From assembly GCF_947488565.1 (NCBI RefSeq), contig NZ_CANKZC010000002.1, positions 434,001 to 498,000 of the forward strand: 64,000 nucleotides of DNA, written 5' to 3'. This DNA comes from an uncultured Psychrobacter sp. (GTDB lineage Bacteria; Pseudomonadota; Gammaproteobacteria; Pseudomonadales; Moraxellaceae). Positions 1 through 9,748 of the stretch are shown here, in pieces. The translations under genes were made by a program, and so were the position numbers. The notes beneath the pieces were generated by a model. It saw nothing but the letters and a program-made list of their open reading frames with translations, ran no database searches and was not told where the DNA came from. Each line of letters opens with the position of its first letter. Position 1 is the first letter of the stretch.

Positions 1-176
1 TTTCCGAATTATCTTACAGAAATTCTATTTAAAGAATTTCTCTTGCGAAACTAAAATTGCAGTGCAGTTTTTTAACGTTTCTCAGGATTAAAAACCCAGC
101 CTACGATGGTTTCGTATTAAGTTGAGAATGAGCCAAAGTTATAAACTTTAAGATGACAACCCTAGAATGACAACCG

Positions 177-1853
177 CTAAGATAGCTGTCTAATGTGCTG
201 TAAGAGCTGATCCGTAGAGGTATCAAATAGAGCACTATCCTCTTGCTGCATCGCATGATGTACCGACTCCGCCATCAGCTTACCCATCTCAACGCCCCAT
301 TGATCAAACGGATTGATGTCCCAAATACTGGCCATCACATAGACTTTATGCTCATACAGGGCAATCAGTGCCCCCAAGCTATGCGGCGTCAGCTCATCGA
401 TAAGGAGTGTCGTTGATGGCTGGTTGCCATGATAGTACTTGTACTTATCGGCCTCAGAGACCGTTGTTGCTGAGTCAGTAACAGTCTCTGCAATCGCAGC
501 ATTACCAAAGGCCAATACACGGCTTTGCGCCAGGCAGTTCGCTAACGATAATTCATGTTGCTGTTGCAATGAGGCATTGTGGACCTTACCACTATAACGA
601 CGCACGCATGCGATAAAATCACAAGAGACCTGCTGCGTCCCTTGGTGTAGCAGCTGATAAAACGCATGCTGCGCATTGGAGCCAATCTCGCCCCATAGTA
701 TCGGACAGGTATCATAATCAATACGATCGCCATGCTGGGTAACCGACTTGCCATTACTCTCCATCTCAAGCTGGGTTAAGTAGCTTGGCAAATAGCTTAG
801 ACGCCCATCATAAGGCAGTACCGTATGTGCATTTACTCGCAAAAAGGTACTGTTCCAAACGGCAAGTAAACCTAACAATACTGGTAAGTTTTGAGCAAAT
901 TCCGCCTGCGCAAAGTGCTCATCCATACTATGCGCGCCAGCCAATAGCGCTTTAAACCCTGCCATGCCAATACGAATCGCAATCGCCAGTCCAATCGCCG
1001 ACCACAACGAAAATCGACCACCGACCCACTCCCAGAGCTGCAACTGGTGCTCAGGATGGATACCCCATGCGCTCATCTTGTCACAGTTGGCCGATATACC
1101 GATAAAGTGGCGACGTAACACGCTACCCTCTGTCCCATCACGGCGCTTGGCAGTGGCAAGTAGCCATGACAATGCCGTCTTCGCATTAGATAAGGTATCA
1201 ACGGTGCCAAAGGATTTAGAAGAGATGATAAATAAAGTGGTTTCAGGATTTAGGTGCTTAAGCAGATGATCAAGATGAGTGCCGTCCATATTGGAGACAA
1301 AGTGCACTTCAATATCCGTATCTGCCCATTCATCAAGTGCGGTCGTCGCCATTAGTGGCCCAAGATCAGAACCACCAACGCCGATATTGACGACATCGGT
1401 AATCGCCTTACCCGAAAAACCGCGCCATGTACCACTACGGACACGCTCAGATAGCCTAGCTACCTGCGCCAGACTATGATGTACATCTGCCACTACATTT
1501 TGCTCATCGACTTGTAGCTTCGCACTTTCAGGTAAGCGTAACGCGGTATGCAGGGCGGCACGCTGCTCACTGGTATTGACCATCGCCCCTTGTAATAGTG
1601 CTGTAATACGAGCCGATAAATCGCAGCTTTCTGCCAAATGTAGCAGATTGGATAACACCGTATCATCGATACGCTGTTTGCTATAGTCCATATAGAGCGC
1701 ACCCGCTTGCGTGCTAAAGCGCGTGGCACGCTCATCATCTTGCGCAAACAAGGTGGTAAGCGACCAAGGCTGAGCCGCTAGGCTTTGCAACTGCTGCCAG
1801 TACTTAGAGCGGCGCGCGCTGTTATAGGCGCTATCATCCTTGATACTATTCAT
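177..1853 (-). CDS. pgi: glucose-6-phosphate isomerase
   Basis: This enzyme interconverts glucose-6-phosphate and fructose-6-phosphate in the cytoplasm, feeding glycolysis and nucleotide-sugar synthesis. The 558-aa length matches the family (about 550). Family blocks are visible: the SIS-type stretch VNIGVGGSDLGP near residue 155, ISSKSFGT near 210, the signature GGRFSLWSAIGLA near 280, and the MESNGKSV segment near 365. It is the last gene of the minus-strand polysaccharide locus, 19 bp after galU, so it probably supplies fructose-6-phosphate for UDP-sugar synthesis. No intrinsic terminator was seen in the 176 bp downstream inside the window. Confidence 0.97.
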   Translation of the reverse strand: MNSIKDDSAYNSARRSKYWQQLQSLAAQPWSLTTLFAQDDERATRFSTQAGALYMDYSKQRIDDTVLSNLLHLAESCDLSARITALLQGAMVNTSEQRAALHTALRLPESAKLQVDEQNVVADVHHSLAQVARLSERVRSGTWRGFSGKAITDVVNIGVGGSDLGPLMATTALDEWADTDIEVHFVSNMDGTHLDHLLKHLNPETTLFIISSKSFGTVDTLSNAKTALSWLLATAKRRDGTEGSVLRRHFIGISANCDKMSAWGIHPEHQLQLWEWVGGRFSLWSAIGLAIAIRIGMAGFKALLAGAHSMDEHFAQAEFAQNLPVLLGLLAVWNSTFLRVNAHTVLPYDGRLSYLPSYLTQLEMESNGKSVTQHGDRIDYDTCPILWGEIGSNAQHAFYQLLHQGTQQVSCDFIACVRRYSGKVHNASLQQQHELSLANCLAQSRVLAFGNAAIAETVTDSATTVSEADKYKYYHGNQPSTTLLIDELTPHSLGALIALYEHKVYVMASIWDINPFDQWGVEMGKLMAESVHHAMQQEDSALFDTSTDQLLQHIRQLS

Positions 1854-1872
1854 TAGTGATATTACCTGTCAA

Positions 1873-2763
1873 TTATTTAGCATCTGCTAGTTGCTGCTCA
1901 GCAAAATAGATAAATGCCTGCATATATGAGCGCATATCGCCTGCATCATAGCTATCGCCGCGCATGGTCGTGACATTGACGCCGTATTCGTTAATAAGGG
2001 CATCAATCGCATCAGTCAGCTGAATCTCACCGCCGACCGAGGCTGTGGTATTGGCTAGATAATCAAAGATTTGATTGCTAAATACATAACGGCCGACCAC
2101 CGCTAAGTTGGATGGCGCATCGTCTAAACTCGGCTTTTCTACAAAGCCTGCGACTTTAAAGCTGGCATTTACCGACTTTTGATCATCTACCTTGTTAGCA
2201 TCGCTAGAGGCTTCATCTAATTGAGCGATACCGTACTTATGCACGTCTTCATCGGCGACTTTATCTACCAAGATTTGAGAATGGCTGTCTTTAGCAAAGG
2301 CTTCCAGCATAAAGGCCAAATTGTCAGTGGACATATCAGTGGTAAAGGGGTCGAGGACGACATCCGGTAATAGGACAGCAAAGTCATGTGCGCCGATAAT
2401 AGGACGCGCGGCCAACACCGCATGACCCAACCCTAACGGCTTACCTTGACGGATCATCGACACCGTCACATCGTCTGGTAACCAATTCAAGCTGTCTGCT
2501 AGCTCGTCTTTACCTTTGTGACGTAATTGGTTATCGAGCTCAGCATTGATATCGAAGTAGTTTTCAATTGCGCCTTTTTGTGCGTGGCCGACCAATACAA
2601 TATGCTTGACACCCGCAGCGATAGCCTCCTCAACGACATAATGAATGGCAGGGCGATTACCAAGTGGCAGCAGCTCTTTTGGCACTGATTTAGACAGCGG
2701 CAACATACGGGTGCCAAAGCCTGCGACGGGGATAACGGCGTGGGTGATAGTAGATGTAGGCAT
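1873..2763 (-). CDS. galU: UTP--glucose-1-phosphate uridylyltransferase
   Basis: GalU makes UDP-glucose from UTP and glucose-1-phosphate. The N-terminal nucleotide-binding motif AGFGTRMLPLSKSVPKELLP (about residues 14-33) and the block VEKPSLDDAPSNLAVVGRY (about 208-226) are typical of bacterial GalU. Length is 296 aa, as expected. It lies between a CgeB-like glycosyltransferase (36 bp upstream) and pgi (19 bp downstream), on the same strand. Such a galU-pgi pair at the end of a capsule-type locus is familiar from Moraxellaceae. Base composition is clearly less A+T-rich than the genes around 4-13 kb, so it looks like the conserved flank of the variable region. Confidence 0.97.
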   Translation of the reverse strand: MPTSTITHAVIPVAGFGTRMLPLSKSVPKELLPLGNRPAIHYVVEEAIAAGVKHIVLVGHAQKGAIENYFDINAELDNQLRHKGKDELADSLNWLPDDVTVSMIRQGKPLGLGHAVLAARPIIGAHDFAVLLPDVVLDPFTTDMSTDNLAFMLEAFAKDSHSQILVDKVADEDVHKYGIAQLDEASSDANKVDDQKSVNASFKVAGFVEKPSLDDAPSNLAVVGRYVFSNQIFDYLANTTASVGGEIQLTDAIDALINEYGVNVTTMRGDSYDAGDMRSYMQAFIYFAEQQLADAK

Positions 2764-2799
2764 AGTAATAAAGAAGTCTAATAGAAAGTTAATCGTCTA

Positions 2800-3822
2800 C
2801 TATAAATCAATAAACTCAATAATGCGTTGTAACCATTTATCATAATTGTAATTTTGCAATACATGATCACTTGCGTAACGCATCATCTCTTTTTGTTGTT
2901 TGGTATAGCCTTTAGATAATTGCGCGAACAATTCATCCGCTTGTTCTTTATTATCAATGACTTCGCACATCCCTTCAAAGCGGGTACTAACGGCCAAACT
3001 GGGGTTGGTCACCGCCAAACGCCCGCAAGCCATAATCTCGATCAGACGGCGGGAAAACATACTCGGAGAGTCGGTGACGGTATTGACATTTAAGCAGTGC
3101 GAATACTGCCTAAATAGCTCACCTGTCTGGTCATAAGGCACAGCAGGTTTGATGGTCATATTTGGCAAATCAGGATAACGATAGACGTCAGACTTACGGT
3201 CAGAGTTACGGTCGACGATGGTCAGGCCATAAGGTGAAGCGGCGGTAAATGCCATATCCTGCCATTGCTTGCGTACACTATGAATATGATGACTGTAGCT
3301 ACCGACAAATAAGCTTTCGTTATAACGTGGTGGTAAATCGCTGGGGTGATGAAACTTAGGCTGCACGGCAAAGGGTAGCACCCCTACTTTTACGCTCTTA
3401 CCTAATATAGATTGGTAGCGTTCGACACAGTTTGAATCAACGGTCAGTACATATTTAAATAAACTGGCGGAGTCGATAAAGCGATTAAAATGCGCGCCGT
3501 CTTCTTTATTCCAAAACACCGCTGGAATATTGTATTTATCCGCCAACTCTAACAGCTTACGCAGCTCGACATTAGTTCGCTCAGGGTAATCAGGATAATT
3601 GGCTATCTTGTAGCGCCATTTGTCTTTGTGACCGCGCCATGCTGATTCGACCAATATGAAACTAGGTTTAAATATTTTAAACAATTGCACCCAATTTTTA
3701 TTTCTAATTTGAAAAATACTTACTGTTGTTTTATCTAGTGCTAAAGATGTTAAACTATCATTAATAATAGCTATTTTAATATTTCTATTATTGCTTATGG
3801 AAAGAGTCATACCCTTTAACAT
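2800..3822 (-). CDS. CgeB-like glycosyltransferase
   Basis: A 340-aa probable glycosyltransferase of the CgeB / group 1-like type. Blocks shared with the 1082-aa protein encoded at 15722-18970 are FILVESAWRGHKDKWRYKI, IPAVFWNKED, NVNTVTDSPSMFSRR followed by a MACG turn, which fit the GT-B C-terminal donor domain. The acceptor and donor are unknown. The ATG at 3822 has an AAGG six bases upstream; a second ATG four codons later has none well placed. It starts 1 nt after the stop of the SGNH gene, so the two are coupled. The 5' ~160 bases are A+T-rich while the rest resembles core genes, suggesting a mosaic gene. Confidence 0.82.
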   Translation of the reverse strand: MLKGMTLSISNNRNIKIAIINDSLTSLALDKTTVSIFQIRNKNWVQLFKIFKPSFILVESAWRGHKDKWRYKIANYPDYPERTNVELRKLLELADKYNIPAVFWNKEDGAHFNRFIDSASLFKYVLTVDSNCVERYQSILGKSVKVGVLPFAVQPKFHHPSDLPPRYNESLFVGSYSHHIHSVRKQWQDMAFTAASPYGLTIVDRNSDRKSDVYRYPDLPNMTIKPAVPYDQTGELFRQYSHCLNVNTVTDSPSMFSRRLIEIMACGRLAVTNPSLAVSTRFEGMCEVIDNKEQADELFAQLSKGYTKQQKEMMRYASDHVLQNYNYDKWLQRIIEFIDL

Positions 3823-3823
3823 A

Positions 3824-5002
3824 TTAGACCTTAACTATTGTTATAAAAGATTTATGTATTTTTACTTTTTGGCTAGACCACTCTCTTAAACCAATACGAA
3901 CTCTTGAACAGTTAGATGGAATATCTATGTGTAACAATACTTCCATTCTTTTATTCTTTTGACCTGTAATATATGAAAAAAAACCTATTTCATTATTTGG
4001 AGATTTTATCAAATTAGTAGTAATAGGACTAACATCATAATCAACAGACATAAGTGCTTGCTTGACGTCAGAGTCAGAAGCAAACTCAGCATCGACTATA
4101 ACTCTTATAAAATGGTAGCCTTCAACTTTAAAAAAATCAGACCAAATCATCTTTTTGTTTAGAGTAGTTTTAGAGGTTAGCTCATGAGTCTCAATAATAT
4201 CTATACCTCTACTTATTAAGTTGTTTTTTACACTTTCGAAAATAGTTTTAGCATAAACCTCAGAACCTTTAGGAAGGAAATGTAATTTATCATAAAATAA
4301 ATTTGAAGAATCAATGAACTTATTTTTGAAATCTATAATTTTTATATTATTCGACTTGCAAAACTCTATCGCTAAAGAATTCAATTTACTCAGATTTTCA
4401 TCAACACCAGTATAGACTACAGTAGTAAAAATTAAATTCAGTTCCAATATTCTACATATACTAGCAATGATTTCTAAGTTTTTAATATATGGCTTGTAAT
4501 CTAAAACCGGTCTATAGGTTAAACGTTTATCTGAAGCTGGAACAATAGAAGCAAATCTTTGATGACTGTTAAAATAGTTTTTTTCGAAACTTAAAATACT
4601 CAGATCATTACTAGGTAAAGTTATAATTAATGTAGAGCCTTTCTTATCACCTAATTTATTGATAATAACATTAATGATACTAAGAGTATGAGCTCCAGAT
4701 ACTCCTAAATTAAAAACAGAATAGTCATAACCGCTTTTTAGTAGTAGATACTCTAAATAGTTATGTGGTCTGGCACTAGGTCTAATATATATTGACTCAA
4801 TAGTAGATGCACCTAAAAGGTATATGTCGTTTAATGACTCTCTTTCCAAATTGCTAACTTGGTTACCAAATGAGTCCGTTTTAAGTGGATATACTTCATT
4901 ATCTTGTAAACCATTTGTAGAACTCAGGTATTTTTCATTAGGAATATAATTCCTTAATAGATTAGGCTTCAACTCCTTCAATCGAATATATCTTTTTTCC
5001 AT
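3824..5002 (-). CDS. SGNH/GDSL-type hydrolase, copy A
   Basis: A 392-aa protein with an SGNH hydrolase core and an extra C-terminal module. Block I reads YLLGASTIES with Ser66 as nucleophile; the usual Asp of GDS is Ala65 here. Block II Gly is in NLGVSGAHT (about 98-106), block III Asn is N132 in LPSND, and block V is D238-x-x-H241 in YDKLH. SGNH enzymes in polysaccharide loci often add or remove acyl groups, but the substrate here is not known. Residues ~298-392 form a separate beta-rich-looking module similar to the repeats of the 1082-aa glycosyltransferase. No signal peptide is seen. It is a clear paralogue of the 9749-10927 product. Confidence 0.75.
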   Translation of the reverse strand: MEKRYIRLKELKPNLLRNYIPNEKYLSSTNGLQDNEVYPLKTDSFGNQVSNLERESLNDIYLLGASTIESIYIRPSARPHNYLEYLLLKSGYDYSVFNLGVSGAHTLSIINVIINKLGDKKGSTLIITLPSNDLSILSFEKNYFNSHQRFASIVPASDKRLTYRPVLDYKPYIKNLEIIASICRILELNLIFTTVVYTGVDENLSKLNSLAIEFCKSNNIKIIDFKNKFIDSSNLFYDKLHFLPKGSEVYAKTIFESVKNNLISRGIDIIETHELTSKTTLNKKMIWSDFFKVEGYHFIRVIVDAEFASDSDVKQALMSVDYDVSPITTNLIKSPNNEIGFFSYITGQKNKRMEVLLHIDIPSNCSRVRIGLREWSSQKVKIHKSFITIVKV

Positions 5003-5099
5003 AGTTTATTTTCCTTGAAACTCTATTAGGAATATTTGCATGTTAAAATACTACTTAAATCTTCTAATATAAACCATTAATATTAAGAATTTTCTAAGT

Positions 5100-6203
5100 C
5101 TAAGTAACAGCTTCTTTATTTTTTTGATAGGCTTTAAAAGCAATACTATTAACTTTTTCAAACCTTTTCCTAAACTCTTTGTTTATACTCTTATCCACAA
5201 GAGCTCTTTCTGAGAAAAATAAAGCACCTTGATAATCTTTCTTCTTGAGATAGTCTTTTGCTATTCCTATATAAGAATAGCAGCTATCAATATCATAAAC
5301 TATAGGATCTTTTCCACTGGTTATTGATTTAATAATTTCTTTTAGTTGACTAGTGCTTTTCAAATGAAAGAAAACTTCATGTCCTGCATAGTTACAATTA
5401 AACTGCTTTATATTTTTCAATTCTTTCTTAATTACTTCATTTAGGAAGTAAATATCGTTATCTACATACGGATCAATAAATATGAAGATTTTTTTATCTG
5501 AATTTTTATTTTGGTTGAACCTTACATGTTTAAATTGCTGTGTAATAAAATAAGAGGTGTCTTTTACTTTATCTCTTAGAGAAGGATGGGAGGAATTTCT
5601 AGGAGCAGAGGCGATTACTGTTCCATTGAGAGCTCCTGCATAGTATACTGCACAATAACCACCTAAAGAGCTACCATAGAGATATACATCATGCTCGTTG
5701 ACAATAGGCCCAACATATTTTTCTACATCCTCAAATGATAAGTCTTGATACTGATTGTTTTCTTGTAAACAAGCGACAACATTAAAACCATTCTTAACTA
5801 GGTAGTACAATCCAAATGGATGTGTTTTCTTCGTTGATCCTGCTCCATTAAAAACAACAAAAGTTTTAGTCGCGCCTATATTATAAAAGTCTATTTTATA
5901 TCCATCTTTTTCAACAATCTTTCTATAAACCGCTTCAACTAGTTTTTGGTTACTATCTATATAAAAGTCTATCTTAAAAATACTTATATTATTACCATCT
6001 TTATAGAAAAATACAGCTCTATAATTACCCTGAATAAACTTTATATTGAAACAATTACTCGCTTTAGTAGTATATAAAAACTTCTCAGTACCTTTGCTAT
6101 GGTTTAAATAAAAAGCATACTCTAAACCACCTATTTCTGCTGTTTCTAGCTCTATAAATCCATCCTTATTGTTTATTTTTCTTTCTAATCGTTCTAACAT
6201 CAC
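5100..6203 (-). CDS. alpha/beta hydrolase with TPR-like tail, copy A
   Basis: A 367-aa protein of unknown substrate. Three parts are visible: an N-terminal beta-rich region (about 20-85; YAFYLNHSKG..FLYT pattern), an alpha/beta-hydrolase core (about 110-290), and a TPR-like helical tail (about 305-360). The probable catalytic triad is Ser179 in the elbow YLYGSSLGGYC, Asp244 in IFIDPYVD, and His275 in NYAGHEVF. A FNGAGSTK loop near 118-125 is shared with copy B. Ser-hydrolase folds in glycan loci can act as acyl- or acetyltransferases, which I infer as possible only. There is no signal peptide. It is paralogous to the 10966-12075 product and strongly A+T-rich. Confidence 0.7.
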   Translation of the reverse strand: MMLERLERKINNKDGFIELETAEIGGLEYAFYLNHSKGTEKFLYTTKASNCFNIKFIQGNYRAVFFYKDGNNISIFKIDFYIDSNQKLVEAVYRKIVEKDGYKIDFYNIGATKTFVVFNGAGSTKKTHPFGLYYLVKNGFNVVACLQENNQYQDLSFEDVEKYVGPIVNEHDVYLYGSSLGGYCAVYYAGALNGTVIASAPRNSSHPSLRDKVKDTSYFITQQFKHVRFNQNKNSDKKIFIFIDPYVDNDIYFLNEVIKKELKNIKQFNCNYAGHEVFFHLKSTSQLKEIIKSITSGKDPIVYDIDSCYSYIGIAKDYLKKKDYQGALFFSERALVDKSINKEFRKRFEKVNSIAFKAYQKNKEAVT

Positions 6204-6353
6204 TAATCCTTTTGTCCACTAGAATTAATAAAACTTTCGTTAAAATACTTTGGATAAAAATATTTCTACCTATTAGTATCTTTTACTTATAAAAATAATA
6301 TCTATAAATTACAATAAATATAAAAATTGAGATAGACAGTTTGTTTACTATAT

Positions 6354-8555
6354 TCAAATACTCTTTACTATATCCACCTTTTTATCGGTTTTTATTAGTT
6401 GATTATTAACAATAAAATTATTATAAAACTCTAAAGTCTTACTGATATCAAACTTACTGAAGCAATATTTTTTTTGTTGCTGTAATTGATACTCAACAAA
6501 CTCACTATTATCATTGATATGCTGAGCTGCAGCTATAGGAGAGACAAATATTTCATTTAATGAATAAACATCTTGTGCTCCTGGCCAGTCAAAAATCACA
6601 GCCTTGCTTCCAGAGCTCATCGCTTCTGCAACTGCGGTATGACAGCCCTCGATGTCACTAGTCGATAATATCCATCCAATCTTTCTGAACCATACAGCAA
6701 CGTTATTGCCATAATTGTCGAACACTACTGCATCTTTTAGCCACTTAGAACTTTCGATTCTTTTCATTTGGTCAGCATAGTAAGCTCGCTCTTCTTCTTT
6801 ATTCCATATAAAAGGCACATCCCATGGCATTTTTGATTTAATATACAGAGTATACCTTTTATCTATCTTTCTCAATTCTTCTAAGATATCGAGACTTCTA
6901 TCCAATCTCTTTAGACTTGGAATACAACCTAGCAATCCTAGGTTATATTTATAACCAGAAATTTTGCTTCTTTCAAAGTGATGAGTATCAGCGAATTGAG
7001 GCATGACTGTTATCTTATCTTCAGGCCAATGGTAGTTTTTTATACAAAAGTCTTTAATATAGTCGCTGACTACTATAAAGCTATCAACATTTTCTGCATT
7101 AATCTTGTAGGGTTGTTCAGTAGTAATCTCAAAGCGATGTAATCTAATCAGTAGCTTTTGGTGCTCTTGTTTATTTTGACTATAGAATACTGCTGGGCCA
7201 ACTGCCCACTCACACAAGATGATGTCTGCCCAATCCAACAATTGCTCAGATAATTTTTGATCGTGCTGTGAAGTGGTTTTCCAATTATCGAATCTAATCT
7301 CAATCTCTTCGTTGTCTTTTAAACCTAATAAGACTTGGTTCAAAAACTTATTATCGTGAGAAGCTACTAATACCTTCTTTTTTTCTACAATAAAAGATGG
7401 ATCTATCGTAACAGTATTCTTTTCATAGAAATTTTTTAGTTGTCGATTATATATGTTTTTAAAAGTGTATTTATTGACTCTTTTTTGAACGTCACGAAGT
7501 ACCTTTTTATAGTTCTCTATAGTTAAAGAAAATTGACTTACTACAAACTCAAGTTCGGCGAAGGAGTTAGCAAATAAAGGATAATCTTCTCCTACTATAC
7601 TTATATTAACCTTATTCTTATTAATAATAGGCAGAGTGCCTGAGGCTATACTTTCCAGTAGTTTAGTTGATATCTCATTATCAGAGTCAAAATGTTTAGC
7701 TCTGATAGAGACTAAGAAGGTTGCTTCTGATACCTTTTCTATCGTTTGTTCTCTACTTAATATTTTAATCCATTCTATATCACTACTCTCAATCTTATTT
7801 TCAACACGGCTCTTAAATGTTTTATCCGACTTAACTGTATTAAATTTAGAGCCTACTAGAGAAACATCAAATCCTAATATATTTATTAATGGCGCGTTGT
7901 CTACATAGTCCTCTATTAAATAGTTAGTATCCAATTTACCTGCATAGATAACAGACTTGTGTCCTATTTTGTTCGCAATTTTACTATTTTCGATATCGTA
8001 TGTTTTTGGAATCATAGGGTTTAGGACAATTACTTTGCCAACCAGATTAGGATATAACTGCTCTGCATAATCGCGCATTTGCTCAGTCTGAACAATCAGT
8101 CTATTAATGGCAAAATGGACAGTTGATAAAATAGATAAGTCATAATCTTCGCTAAATATGTTTAATCTTGCAAAATAGGCGTCAACTTTATTGATCAAAT
8201 CATAACTTCTCGCTTTCATAGTATATCTATAAAGTTCTTCCAAAAACCTAGGAGCGCGCATGATGATATGATCAAGTACTTCTACTTCGTTAATTACTGT
8301 TAATAGGTTGATTAGCTCTTCAGGAGATATTGTATTTTCACTACTGATTTCACTGTAGCTTTGTTGCCAGGGATTTATAATCATCACTTTACTATCAAGA
8401 CCATCCGTTATGCTCGACAATATTGGTTTATCTCTCAATATTAAAGAGACGTTATGACCCTCTGAAGCAAATACATTACAAATAGATTGTAACCAAATAG
8501 ACGATCCGTCAATTCCGTTAGTCGATATATCTCCAAAAACTGCAATGTTACTCAT
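6354..8555 (-). CDS. two-domain glycosyltransferase, copy A
   Basis: A 733-aa protein that looks like two GT-B glycosyltransferases in one chain. The first half (about 1-380) begins with VFGDISTNGIDGSSIW, and includes SVIYAGKL near 206 and a donor-site-like KLLESIASGTLPI near 305. The second half (about 390-733) ends with DIEGCHTAVAEAMSSGS, an E-x7-E motif typical of GT4-like retaining enzymes. Donor and acceptor cannot be told. It is a diverged paralogue of the 707-aa product at 13599-15722, sharing IDGSSIW, IYAGK, DI(I/F)xCEW and SLKRLDR-type blocks. The downstream neighbour, 150 bp away, is the hydrolase copy A. Confidence 0.8.
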   Translation of the reverse strand: MSNIAVFGDISTNGIDGSSIWLQSICNVFASEGHNVSLILRDKPILSSITDGLDSKVMIINPWQQSYSEISSENTISPEELINLLTVINEVEVLDHIIMRAPRFLEELYRYTMKARSYDLINKVDAYFARLNIFSEDYDLSILSTVHFAINRLIVQTEQMRDYAEQLYPNLVGKVIVLNPMIPKTYDIENSKIANKIGHKSVIYAGKLDTNYLIEDYVDNAPLINILGFDVSLVGSKFNTVKSDKTFKSRVENKIESSDIEWIKILSREQTIEKVSEATFLVSIRAKHFDSDNEISTKLLESIASGTLPIINKNKVNISIVGEDYPLFANSFAELEFVVSQFSLTIENYKKVLRDVQKRVNKYTFKNIYNRQLKNFYEKNTVTIDPSFIVEKKKVLVASHDNKFLNQVLLGLKDNEEIEIRFDNWKTTSQHDQKLSEQLLDWADIILCEWAVGPAVFYSQNKQEHQKLLIRLHRFEITTEQPYKINAENVDSFIVVSDYIKDFCIKNYHWPEDKITVMPQFADTHHFERSKISGYKYNLGLLGCIPSLKRLDRSLDILEELRKIDKRYTLYIKSKMPWDVPFIWNKEEERAYYADQMKRIESSKWLKDAVVFDNYGNNVAVWFRKIGWILSTSDIEGCHTAVAEAMSSGSKAVIFDWPGAQDVYSLNEIFVSPIAAAQHINDNSEFVEYQLQQQKKYCFSKFDISKTLEFYNNFIVNNQLIKTDKKVDIVKSI

Positions 8556-8694
8556 ATAAGTGTACCTAGAACTGATAGTCTGATGTTATGGCTTAATTAA
8601 TTACTACTAATCTTTTTAGACAGTAATTTTATACTTCTATATGTTTTTCAATGAAATTTAATTCAGTAACAGATACCTAGTGTAAACATAATTA

Positions 8695-9390
8695 TTAAGC
8701 TACAAAGCTGGTACTTTGAGTCACATCAAAAAATCCAAGATCTTTTAGTTTCATTAGTAAAGGAAATAGTGTGATATCTTCATTTGCTATCAATACTTTG
8801 ACAATAGAAGGCTGGCTTTTAACACTAAGCACAAAGCTTCTAAGTAGAAATATCGAGTCGTGAGTACCAAAAGCGAACCATAGAGGGTTATCTTTCAATT
8901 TCTGCAAGTCAAATATTAGAAAGTCTATATTAGACTTAGCAATAGTTTCTCTATAATTATCAGGGGTCAGTAATATGCTTGTATATTCATTACTTATGCT
9001 ACTGCTATCTAGGAAGAATACACCTACTACTTTTTTATACTTAGTTTTAGGGATAAAGTAATGCTGGATACTATCTTGAATATCTATGGAATTTATATAG
9101 GCTGCTGGGTTAGCTTTACTTTTCGCGACCGAGCTATTTATCTTCTTAATATCGATAGCGACATGGCTGGGTTTCTTTTCAGCTTTTTTTGTAGCTTCTA
9201 ATAGTCTCTTAGAAGCAGGAACTAGATTTTTAAATTTCTTTTCTAACAAATTATCCTTTATACTTATTAACGACTTACCTACTCTGTAGCTATGAGACTT
9301 CTTAAGAGATTCATTTTCTCTTTCTAAGTTATAGATATACTTCTTTAAATCTTGTTCATCTTTGATTGTCCTCATAAATATTTCTTCCAA
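8695..9390 (-). pseudogene. truncated CgeB-like glycosyltransferase fragment
   Basis: A 231-aa product that I read as the N-terminal part of a longer glycosyltransferase. Residues ~10-60 are a coiled coil with SHSYRVGKSL, the kind of leader seen on capsule-locus glycosyltransferases. Residues ~120-210 (VVGVFFLDSSSISNEY, LLTPDNYRETI, VLIANED) follow the start of the CgeB domain in the 1082-aa protein (IIGVMDEFTTGCFEQD, RPDNWLALA, LFWNKED). The product stops about 20 residues after the point matching WNKED, and the donor-binding half is missing, with no matching reading frame in the next 139 bp. It could still be a working small protein. The likely start is MRTIKDEQ, five codons inside. Confidence 0.5.
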
Positions 9391-9748
9391 AGTTAGATCT
9401 GTATGTTGATTGGATATTATAAAGTAACAGATAATTGATATTTAATGAATCTAGAATATAAATACTTAGAGTTTACAATGCTATTTAATCGACTTTGTGA
9501 GAACCCCTAATCCTTTTTCTAGAGTAGAATTCTTGCAAAAATTAAAGGCTATCTTACAATTAAAAACACTAGCGAATAGCTTCGTTCTAAGATAAAAACT
9601 TATATGGAAATTACAATATTCATAAGGGTTAGTTTTAAATAATTAAATCTCATTAAATAGACACATTAGATAGTAGTAAATGACATCTTAGTTTGTATAA
9701 CATAAACTCGTTAAACAATAATTTCAATAAAGACCGATGAAGCCAGTA
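9391..9748. other. 358-bp A+T-rich spacer between the two paralogous cassettes
   Basis: No open frame of note, RNA gene or clear terminator was seen here. The stretch separates SGNH copy B (upstream in transcription) from the truncated glycosyltransferase, and so marks the junction between the two related gene sets. It could carry a promoter for the downstream half of the locus or be decayed coding sequence; neither is shown by the sequence. Confidence 0.5.

Noticed and set aside
18..41. Inverted repeat AGAAATTCT/AGAATTTCT at the left window edge, considered as a pgi terminator
   Set aside because: The stem is perfect (9 bp), but it is A+T-only in most pairs, no T-run follows on the minus strand, and it lies 136 bases beyond the pgi stop. 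It is not supported as a terminator.
3824..5002. SGNH copy A considered as a signal-peptide-bearing extracellular esterase
   Set aside because: The N-terminus is charged (MEKRYIRLKELK) with no hydrophobic segment, so a Sec signal peptide is not supported.
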